A stretch of 5,322 nt of DNA from the NCBI GenBank assembly GCA_025454715.1, contig JALONY010000155.1, positions 1 through 5,322 on the forward strand, given 5' to 3'. The translations under genes and the position numbers were made by a program. Below the pieces are notes generated by a model. That model saw only the letters and a list, made by a program, of their open reading frames with translations, was not told the DNA's origin and ran no database searches. Of the stretch, positions 1 through 4,726 are shown one piece after another (position 1 is the stretch's first letter; the number at the start of each line of letters is the position of its first letter). This DNA is from Anaerolineae bacterium (GTDB lineage: Bacteria; Chloroflexota; Anaerolineae; Aggregatilineales; Phototrophicaceae).

Positions 1-22
1 CCACGGGTCGGGGCGGCGTTTC

Positions 23-31
23 TGTTATAAT
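23..31 (+). promoter_or_regulatory. Extended -10 promoter for rsmA
   Basis: TG at 23-24, one spacer base, then a perfect TATAAT at 26-31 form an extended -10 element. No recognisable -35 hexamer lies at the expected distance (about positions 2-9), which is typical of extended -10 promoters. Transcription would start near 37-40, giving a leader of roughly 30 nt before the rsmA ATG at 71. The call rests on sequence match and placement only. Confidence 0.6.
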
Positions 32-70
32 GCCGCCCATCTTGCCCGTCCGCAGCGAAATGCACCCGCG

Positions 71-908
71 ATGAACCCCAAAACCTTGCTCGACCGCCAT
101 GCCCTCGTCCCCAAGAAAAGCCTTGGGCAAAACTTCTTGCACGACCCCAACGCGTTGGACAAAATCTTGGCCACCGCCGAGGTGCAGCCGACCGATACCG
201 TGCTGGAAATCGGGCCCGGCACCGGACAGCTCACACGGGTGCTGGCAGAGGCGGCGCGGCGGGTGGTCGCGGTCGAAATCGACACGCGCCTCCAGCCCAT
301 CCTCGAGGCCGAGTTCGCCGACCAGCGCCGACCAGCCGCACGTCGAGTTCGTCTGGGGCGACTTTTTGGCGTTCGACCCCGTGGCGTTGGCCGGCGAGGC
401 GTATGTGGTGGTCGCCAACGTGCCCTATTACATCACCAGCGCCATCCTGCGGCACCTGCTGGAGGCGCGCACCCGCCCGCGCCGCATCGTCATGACCATC
501 CAATTGGAGGTGGCCGAGCGCGTGTGCGCCAAGCCCGGCGACATGAGCCTGTTGGCCGTCAGCGTGCAGTTTTATGGCAAGGCCACCTTCGCGGGCAAGC
601 TGAACGCGGCGGTCTTCTGGCCGCGCCCCGAGGTCGAGAGCGCGGTGTTGCGGGTCGATACCTATGCCCAGCCGCCGGTCGATGTGCCGTCCGAGGCGGC
701 CTTTTTTCGGGTGGTGCGGGCGGGATTTAGCCAGAAGCGCAAGCAGCTCAAGAACGCGCTGGCGGGGGGCTTGCGCCTCGATGCCGCGCAATTGGCCGCG
801 CTGGCGGCACAGGCGCAAATCGACCTGACCCGCCGCGCCGAGACCTTGGCGCTCGACGAGTGGGCGGCGCTGGCACGCGCCCACGCCGCGTTGCTGAGCG
901 AGTCCTGA
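71..908 (+). pseudogene. rsmA: 16S rRNA (adenine(1518)-N(6)/adenine(1519)-N(6))-dimethyltransferase, frameshifted by a 10-bp tandem duplication
   Basis: RsmA (KsgA) uses SAM to dimethylate the two adjacent adenines of the 3'-terminal 16S rRNA hairpin late in small-subunit assembly. The first frame (from ATG 71) encodes KKSLGQNFL at residues 15-23, the SAM motif [10 protein letters not shown] at 45-54 and VAVEID at 66-71. At 317-336 the 10-mer GCCGACCAGC occurs twice in tandem, and similarity continues in the next frame: [16 protein letters not shown], then a C-terminal domain with [13 protein letters not shown], ending at TGA 906-908. Dropping one copy yields 275 residues, close to the 273 of E. 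coli KsgA, with NVPYYITS at 113-120. As read, the frame-2 product loses the catalytic motif after about residue 85. An ATG at 99 opens an uninterrupted frame to 908, but its N-terminus is out-of-frame nonsense without the GPGTG loop and should not be trusted. Family identity is very secure. Whether the lesion is real, phase-variable or an assembly error cannot be told here. No strong Shine-Dalgarno precedes ATG 71. Confidence 0.9.
317..336 (+). repeat. Perfect 10-bp tandem duplication inside rsmA
   Basis: GCCGACCAGC at 317-326 is followed immediately by an identical copy at 327-336. Ten bases are not a multiple of three, so the second copy moves the reading frame. Deleting either copy fuses the two RsmA segments as ...[14 protein letters not shown]... 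with no residue lost, so one copy is almost certainly the ancestral state. Confidence 0.95.
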
Positions 909-929
909 CCCGTGTTTATTTTTGGGTGC

Positions 930-958
930 TTGACAAGATGAATACTATTCACTATAGT
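930..958 (+). promoter_or_regulatory. Sigma-70/SigA-type promoter of the TetR-SDR unit
   Basis: A perfect TTGACA at 930-935 is separated by exactly 17 bp from TATAGT at 953-958 (5 of 6 matches to TATAAT). Transcription would start near 965, about 38 nt before the regulator's ATG at 1003. The surrounding 70 bases are clearly more AT-rich than the flanking genes. The -10 hexamer lies inside the palindromic operator, so bound repressor would block RNA polymerase. Confidence 0.8.
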
Positions 959-970
959 GAATGCTATACA
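939..970. promoter_or_regulatory. Palindromic operator, probably bound by the downstream TetR regulator
   Basis: ATTCACTATAGTGAAT at 947-962 is a perfect 16-bp palindrome. The symmetry continues outwards to 939-970, with 13 of 16 base pairs matching around the centre at 954/955. The site also contains a near-perfect direct repeat, TGAATACTAT (939-948) and TGAATGCTAT (958-967), with a 19-bp period. It covers the -10 box and most of the spacer. TetR-family dimers bind such palindromes and commonly repress their own promoters, so autoregulation is a strong inference. The bound protein has not been shown. Confidence 0.8.
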
Positions 971-986
971 CATTTTAGCATCGCCC

Positions 987-992
987 AAGGAG
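987..992 (+). promoter_or_regulatory. Ribosome binding site of the TetR gene
   Basis: AAGGAG lies 10 nt upstream of ATG 1003. This selects 1003 over the in-frame-free GTG at 957, which lies in another frame and inside the operator. Confidence 0.75.
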
Positions 993-1002
993 CCGCTTCA
1001 CT

Positions 1003-1671
1003 ATGACCACCCGCCGCGCCGCCCAACGCGACCGCACCCGCGACGACATCAAGCACATCGCCCGCCAGCAAATGGCCGAGGTCGGTGCTGCGGGCTTGTC
1101 GCTGAACGCGATTGCGCGCCAGATGGGGGTGGCCGTCAGCGGGCTATACCGCTATTACGACAGCCGTGACGCGCTGGTGACGGCGCTCATCATCGACGCC
1201 TTCCACGCCCAAGCCGCCGCGATGCAGGCCGGTGCCGACGCCCCGCCGCGCAACGCCTATCAGGCGCGCATGATGGGCGCGATGTGGGGCTATCGGTCAT
1301 GGGCGGTGGCGCACCCCGCCGAGTTCGCCCTGATTTACGGCTCGCCCATCCCGGGCTACGTCGCCCCTGCCGACCAGACCCGCCCCGCCGCCGCCCGCGC
1401 CATGACCGTCGTCTACGAGGTCTTGAACGAGGCCGAAGCGATGGGCAAGCTCCATGCCCCCGCCGATTTGCCCATGCCACCCAAGCTCCTGCGCGAGACC
1501 GGCGTCTCGTTGCAGGTGGCGTATCTGGGCGCGGTCGGCTGGACGCGCATCCACGGCCACGTCACGCTCGAGGTGTTCGGCCACCTCGACGGGCTGGTGA
1601 CCGACCTCGAGGCGTTTTACCGCGCCGAATGCGCCACCCTGATGCGCGAAGGCGGCTTACAGCCCGACTGA
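1003..1671 (+). CDS. TetR/AcrR-family transcriptional regulator with WHG-type C-terminal domain
   Basis: This is a 222-residue one-component repressor, a usual length for the TetR family. The N-terminal DNA-binding domain covers about residues 13-62. Its helix-turn-helix lies in LSLNAIARQMGVAVSGLYRYY (about 32-52), a very typical TetR signature followed by the SRDALV segment. The ligand domain includes W100 and AHPAEFALIYGSPIPGY (103-119) and ends with WTRIHG at 180-185. That pattern matches the WHG-type TetR C-terminal domain (TetR_C_33-like), so the subfamily assignment is reasonable. The gene starts at ATG 1003 behind AAGGAG. Its own promoter is overlapped by a palindrome, pointing to autorepression relieved by an unknown small ligand. 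An oxidoreductase/epimerase gene follows after 85 bp in the same orientation and is the likely co-regulated partner. The ligand cannot be deduced from sequence. Confidence 0.92.
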   Translation: MTTRRAAQRDRTRDDIKHIARQQMAEVGAAGLSLNAIARQMGVAVSGLYRYYDSRDALVTALIIDAFHAQAAAMQAGADAPPRNAYQARMMGAMWGYRSWAVAHPAEFALIYGSPIPGYVAPADQTRPAAARAMTVVYEVLNEAEAMGKLHAPADLPMPPKLLRETGVSLQVAYLGAVGWTRIHGHVTLEVFGHLDGLVTDLEAFYRAECATLMREGGLQPD

Positions 1672-1740
1672 CCCGCGCCCACAGGCCACCGCACCACCCC
1701 ACACCGCACCATTTCCCTGCTCAAACATCCCTAATACCCT

Positions 1741-1745
1741 AGGAG
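1741..1745 (+). promoter_or_regulatory. Ribosome binding site of the SDR/epimerase gene
   Basis: AGGAG ends 11 nt before ATG 1757 and supports that start. I see no convincing separate promoter or terminator in the 85-bp gap (1672-1756), which fits read-through from the regulator's promoter. Confidence 0.65.
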
Positions 1746-1756
1746 ACTGGTTCATC

Positions 1757-2725
1757 ATGTCTGAAACCCGTGAGTTACACGTCGTATTGGGTGCTGGCCC
1801 GCTAGGGCTGGCGACCGCCCGCGCCCTGACCGAGATGGGCAAGCGCGTCCGCATCGTCAACCGGCGCGGCACGCTCGACCCCGTGCTGGCACCGGCAGGC
1901 GCACAACCGCACGCCGCCGACCTGTATGACCCCGCCGCCGTGGCGCACGCCGCCGCGGGCGCGGTAGCGCTGTATCAATGCGCCCAGCCCAGTTATACGC
2001 GCTGGCCGCAAGAGTTCCCGCCGCTTCAGGCCGCCATTTTGGAGGGCGCGGCGCGGGCGGGTGCCAAGGTCATCCTCGGCGATAACCTGTACATGTATGG
2101 GCGGACGCAGGGCCAGCCGATGCGCGAGGACAGCCCGATCAACCCGGTGGGCAAGAAGGGCGTGACCCGCGCCCAGATGGCCGAGGCCGCCCTGACCGCT
2201 CACAAAGCCGGTAGCGTGCGGGTGGCCATCGTGCGCGGCTCGGATTTTTATGGGCGCGGGGTGATGGGGTCGTTGTTCGGGGAGCGCACGTTTCCGGCCA
2301 TTTTGGCGGGCAAGGCGGGCGAGGCCGTCGGCAACCCCGACCTGCCGCACAGCATCACCTACATCGACGATTTTGGGCGCGCTTTGGCCAACGTCGGGAC
2401 GGCGGACGACGCGCTCGGGCAGGTCTGGCACGCGCCCAACGCCCCGACCGGCACGCAACGCCAATTCTTGCACGAGGCGTTCGAGCTTGCGGGCAAACCG
2501 GCCAAGGTTGCGGTGATGGGGCGGTTCATGTTGATGCTGGGTGGTTTGTTCATCCCCGCCGCCCGCGAGGTGATCGAGACGCTGTACCAATTCACCGACC
2601 CGTTCGTGGTCGATGACTCGAAATACACGCGGCGCTTCGGCCATCATGCCACGGCATACCGCGATGGCTTGCGCGCCACGCTCGATTGGTACGCCAAGCA
2701 TTTCGCGGCGGGCGCGCACGCCTAG
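1757..2725 (+). CDS. NAD(P)-dependent epimerase/dehydratase-like protein (atypical extended SDR)
   Basis: The 322-residue protein has an N-terminal Rossmann fold: HVVLGAGPLGLATARAL (8-24) carries the dinucleotide-binding glycines at 12, 14 and 17. The second strand ends VRIVNRRG (31-38), where Arg36/Arg37 suggest NADP(H) preference. Further extended-SDR landmarks are GDNLYMYG (108-115), the REDSPINPVGKKG segment (123-135), VAIVRGSDFYGRG (156-168) and SITYIDDFGRAL (199-210). The classical catalytic YxxxK is not found in its normal form: Tyr112 is followed four residues on by Arg116. This places the protein with atypical SDRs annotated as nucleoside-diphosphate-sugar epimerases, whose substrates are mostly unknown. 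It probably shares a transcript with the TetR gene and is controlled by it, suggesting an inducible redox or detoxification step rather than constitutive sugar metabolism. Its TAG stop overlaps the stop of the convergent receiver gene. Family is secure; reaction and substrate are not. Confidence 0.87.
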   Translation: MSETRELHVVLGAGPLGLATARALTEMGKRVRIVNRRGTLDPVLAPAGAQPHAADLYDPAAVAHAAAGAVALYQCAQPSYTRWPQEFPPLQAAILEGAARAGAKVILGDNLYMYGRTQGQPMREDSPINPVGKKGVTRAQMAEAALTAHKAGSVRVAIVRGSDFYGRGVMGSLFGERTFPAILAGKAGEAVGNPDLPHSITYIDDFGRALANVGTADDALGQVWHAPNAPTGTQRQFLHEAFELAGKPAKVAVMGRFMLMLGGLFIPAAREVIETLYQFTDPFVVDDSKYTRRFGHHATAYRDGLRATLDWYAKHFAAGAHA

Positions 2726-3126
2726 CGCAAAATTTGGCGGACTTTGGCCGTCAGGGTGGTCGCGACGATCGGCTTGACCAGCGTATCGGTCGCACCGGCG
2801 ACGAGGGCGCGGTTGAGGGTGTTTTGGTCGTGGGTGGCGAGGATGACCAGAATCGGCAGGCGCTGGGTCTCGGGGTGGGCGCGCAGGGCGCGGCACAGCT
2901 CGATGCCGCTCAGGCCGGCCATCAGGGTGCCGATGACCACCCCGACCAGCCGGTGATGCGCCAGCGCGGCCAAGGCTTCGTCGCTGGTGTTGACCGGCAC
3001 CACGGTATAGCCGTCTTGGCCGAGCATGATGGCCATCAGGCGGCACAAGGTGGCGTCGCTCTCGACGACCAACAGGGTCGGGCGGGTGAGGTGGAGCAAG
3101 CTACGGGAGGTGGGGGGTGGGGTCAT
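2722..3126 (-). CDS. Stand-alone degenerate response-regulator receiver domain (pseudo-receiver)
   Basis: From ATG 3126-3124 this encodes 134 residues: a short Pro/Ser/Thr N-terminus and then one CheY-like receiver fold with no output domain. Fold landmarks are TLLVVESDATLCRLM (about 17-31), VVIGTLMAGLSGIELCR (63-79), LPILVILATHD (90-100) and AGATDTLVKPI (110-120). Aligned to CheY, the acidic pair D12/D13 is E22/S23, the phospho-acceptor D57 is Gly66 (codon 2931-2929), the switch T87 is Leu96, and K109 is retained as Lys118. The spacings 66-96-118 equal CheY's 57-87-109. The protein therefore probably cannot take part in Asp phosphotransfer and may act as a constitutive or ligand/protein-binding module. 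In-frame starts at 3165 and 3189 exist, but the extended -10 at 3169-3161 favours 3126. No clear Shine-Dalgarno is visible. No histidine kinase is in the window. The gene is convergent with the SDR gene and divergent from the lipoprotein gene. Confidence 0.83.
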   Translation of the reverse strand: MTPPPTSRSLLHLTRPTLLVVESDATLCRLMAIMLGQDGYTVVPVNTSDEALAALAHHRLVGVVIGTLMAGLSGIELCRALRAHPETQRLPILVILATHDQNTLNRALVAGATDTLVKPIVATTLTAKVRQILR

Positions 3127-3160
3127 GGGCGGTCGTGGGCGGTGGGGTGTGCGCTTCACC

Positions 3161-3189
3161 AGCATAACACGCCCGCCGCCGCCTGCCAA
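3161..3189 (-). promoter_or_regulatory. Promoter of the receiver gene
   Basis: Read on the minus strand, TTGGCA (3189-3184; 5 of 6 matches to TTGACA) precedes TATGCT (3166-3161) by 17 bp. An extended -10 TG sits at 3169-3168. Transcription would begin near 3154, about 28 nt before ATG 3126. This supports 3126 as the start rather than the longer in-frame alternatives, which lie upstream of or within the promoter. Confidence 0.6.
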
Positions 3190-3200
3190 CCACCGCGTGG
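3190..3200. repeat. Short inverted repeat between divergent promoters, flanked by TGCCAAC direct repeats
   Basis: CCAC-CGC-GTGG at 3190-3200 fills the 12-bp gap between the two outward-facing -35 hexamers (3184-3189 and 3202-3207). TGCCAAC occurs at 3184-3190 and again at 3203-3209, a 19-bp period. The placement would suit a shared regulator site for the divergent genes, but the repeats are short and could be chance. Confidence 0.35.
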
Positions 3201-3201
3201 C

Positions 3202-3230
3202 TTGCCAACGCCGCCCATTGACGCGATAAT
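3202..3230 (+). promoter_or_regulatory. Promoter of the lipoprotein isomerase-TPR-membrane protein cluster
   Basis: TTGCCA (3202-3207) and GATAAT (3225-3230) each match consensus at 5 of 6 positions with a 17-bp spacer. Initiation near 3237 would leave a leader of about 31 nt before the TTG start at 3268, with GGAG at 3254-3257 inside it. Confidence 0.6.
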
Positions 3231-3267
3231 CAGGCCAATCTTCTCACTTGATTGGAGCGTTTTCGCC

Positions 3268-4143
3268 TTGTCCCGCCGTTTTGCCCTAACTGGATGGGTC
3301 GTCGCACTGCTGGTGGGGTTGTCGGCGTGCGCGCCCGCCGCACCCGCCACCCCCATCTCCCCCTCTGCTGCGCCCTCGACACCCCTCCCGCCCGTGGTGG
3401 CGCGGGTGAACGGGGTCGAGATTTCACGCGCTGCCTTCGAGCAGCAGCGTGCCCGTTTGTTGCCCCCGGGCTCCGCCTCCGACCCCGCCTTCGACGAGGC
3501 CATCCTCAACAGCCTGATTGAACAAGTCTTGTTCGAGCAAGCCGCCGCCGAGCTGGGCGTCAGCGTGACGGACGCCCAATTGGACGACGAGCTGGCCGCC
3601 ATGCGCGCCCAAGCCGAGCAAGCGACGCCCGGCGGGTGGGTGGCGTGGTTGTCGGCCAATGGCTACGCCGAGGCCGACCTGCGCGAGGCCGTCCGCAGCA
3701 GCTTGTTGGCCGCCCGCGTGCGTGACGCGGTGTTGGCCGACGCGGGTGAGGTCGAGACGGTGCGGGCGGTGCGCGCCCGCCACATCTTGCTCCCCACCTT
3801 TGAAGAGGCCGAGGCGGCCAAAGTGCGCTTGCAGAACGGTGAGCCGTTCGATCAGGTGGCGCTGGCGCTGTCGCGGGATGTCAGCACCCGCGCCAGCGGC
3901 GGTGACCTCGGCTTTTTCGTCCGCGAGGATTTGACCACCCCCGAGCTGGCCGACTTGGCCTTTGCGCTGGAACCCGGGCAGATGGCCGGCCCCATCCAGA
4001 CCGTGCTGGGCTGGCACCTCGTCGAGACTCTCGGCTTCGAGGAGCGCCCCGTGACCGACGACGGGCGCGCCGCCGCGCAAGAGACGGTGTTTGCCGCGTG
4101 GCTGTCCGCCCGCAAGGCCGCCGCTACCATTGAACGTTTCTGA
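3268..4143 (+). CDS. SurA/PrsA-like parvulin peptidyl-prolyl cis-trans isomerase, lipoprotein
   Basis: The predicted product of 291 residues is an exported foldase that catalyses prolyl isomerisation of secreted proteins at the membrane surface. I chose the TTG at 3268: it lies 10 nt after GGAG (3254-3257) and immediately before a textbook lipoprotein signal with basic MSRRF, hydrophobic LTGWVVALLVGL and lipobox LSAC with Cys21. The frame stays open upstream to 2686, but that part is antisense to the receiver gene and unlikely to be coding. After a Pro/Ala/Ser/Thr linker (22-42) comes a SurA_N-like helical region (about 43-160: VARVNGVEISRAAFEQQ, then LIEQVLFEQAAAELGV). The rotamase domain spans about 168-256. 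Its hallmarks are RARHILL with His172, GGDLGFF at 211-217, the AFALEPGQMAGPIQT segment, and GWHLVE with His250. It heads a probable operon; the TPR gene starts 31 bp downstream. The fold is sure; the clients are unknown. Confidence 0.88.
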   Translation: MSRRFALTGWVVALLVGLSACAPAAPATPISPSAAPSTPLPPVVARVNGVEISRAAFEQQRARLLPPGSASDPAFDEAILNSLIEQVLFEQAAAELGVSVTDAQLDDELAAMRAQAEQATPGGWVAWLSANGYAEADLREAVRSSLLAARVRDAVLADAGEVETVRAVRARHILLPTFEEAEAAKVRLQNGEPFDQVALALSRDVSTRASGGDLGFFVREDLTTPELADLAFALEPGQMAGPIQTVLGWHLVETLGFEERPVTDDGRAAAQETVFAAWLSARKAAATIERF

Positions 4144-4160
4144 GTGTTCCGCGCATCCAC

Positions 4161-4166
4161 AGGAGG
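4161..4166 (+). promoter_or_regulatory. Consensus Shine-Dalgarno of the TPR gene
   Basis: A perfect AGGAGG sits 8 nt before ATG 4175, the strongest ribosome binding site in the window. The TPR protein may be made at a higher level than its operon neighbours. Confidence 0.8.
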
Positions 4167-4174
4167 ATTGACCG

Positions 4175-4726
4175 ATGTCTAATGGCGATATGTACCGCGA
4201 TGACGGCCTGAAGAAATACAACCGTGGCGCTTTGGCCGACGCCCAAGCCGCCTTCCAAAAGGCGCTGGCGGCCTATGAGGCCGAGGGCAAGCCCGACCTC
4301 GTGGCCGAGATGCGCGCCAACCTCGGCACGGTCGCCCGTGACCAAGGCCGCTATGACGTGGCCGATGGGCTCCTGCGCGAGGCGCTGGGCTTCTTCGAGC
4401 AAGCGGGCGACGCCAAGCGCTTGGCGATGGTGCGCGGCACGTTGGCGGGGGTGGTCTCGGCCTTGGGCGACAAGCAAGCCGCCTATGACCTGTACGTGCA
4501 AGCCGCCGACGCCTTCCAAGCGCTGGGCGAGACGCAAATGCACCGCGACACGCTCAAGACCATGGGCGCGCTGCAAATCAAGCGCGGCAAGGTCAACATG
4601 GGGCGCGACATCATGACCGATGCGGTCAACACCGGCGAAACGGTCGGGTTTGGGCAACGCTTGCTCAAAGCCGCGCTTAACCTCGCCACCTTCCGCTGGC
4701 TGAGAAAGCTCCTCAACCGGTCATGA
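4175..4726 (+). CDS. Tetratricopeptide (TPR) repeat protein
   Basis: The 183-residue, probably cytoplasmic protein is built almost wholly from TPR-type helical hairpins, which serve as protein-protein interaction scaffolds. About four repeats can be followed: residues 5-37 (GLKKYNRGALADAQAAFQKA), 43-77 (NLGTVARDQGRYDVADGLLREA), 83-117 (RGTLAGVVSALGDKQAAYDL) and 123-152 (TMGALQIKRGKVNMG, weaker). The A/G-Y-A-A pattern and the regular spacing of nearly 40 residues resemble TPR_12-type repeats. The C-terminus (about 162-183, LLKAALNLATFRWLRKLLNR) is a basic amphipathic helix that might touch the membrane or a partner. There is no signal peptide. The gene follows the isomerase by 31 bp and overlaps the membrane-protein gene by 4 bp (ATGA), so all three are probably co-transcribed and the last is translationally coupled. 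No catalytic domain is present and no specific partner can be named. Confidence 0.85.
   Translation: MSNGDMYRDDGLKKYNRGALADAQAAFQKALAAYEAEGKPDLVAEMRANLGTVARDQGRYDVADGLLREALGFFEQAGDAKRLAMVRGTLAGVVSALGDKQAAYDLYVQAADAFQALGETQMHRDTLKTMGALQIKRGKVNMGRDIMTDAVNTGETVGFGQRLLKAALNLATFRWLRKLLNRS

Noticed and set aside
908..927. ACCC...GGGT pairing with a T-rich loop after rsmA as a terminator
   Set aside because: The stem is only four pairs, and the T-run lies in the loop instead of after the stem. The strong promoter begins three bases downstream.
957..1169. An alternative coding start at GTG 957 ahead of the TetR gene
   Set aside because: It is in a different frame from the TetR protein, begins inside the operator and upstream of the likely transcription start, and encodes only a short wrong-frame peptide.
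1672..1756. A search for a promoter, terminator or small RNA in the TetR-SDR gap
   Set aside because: Only the AGGAG ribosome binding site stands out. No -35/-10 pair or hairpin-plus-T-run is visible, so nothing else is claimed.
1802..3046. A 414-codon open frame on the minus strand opposite the SDR gene
   Set aside because: It has a His/Arg/Gly/Pro-biased composition typical of an antisense shadow of a GC-rich gene, with no recognisable domain. It also overlaps the well-supported SDR and receiver genes.
3424..4221. A 265-codon open frame on the minus strand opposite the isomerase gene
   Set aside because: It is a Gly/Leu/Gln/His-rich shadow of the parvulin gene with no motif and no ribosome binding site.
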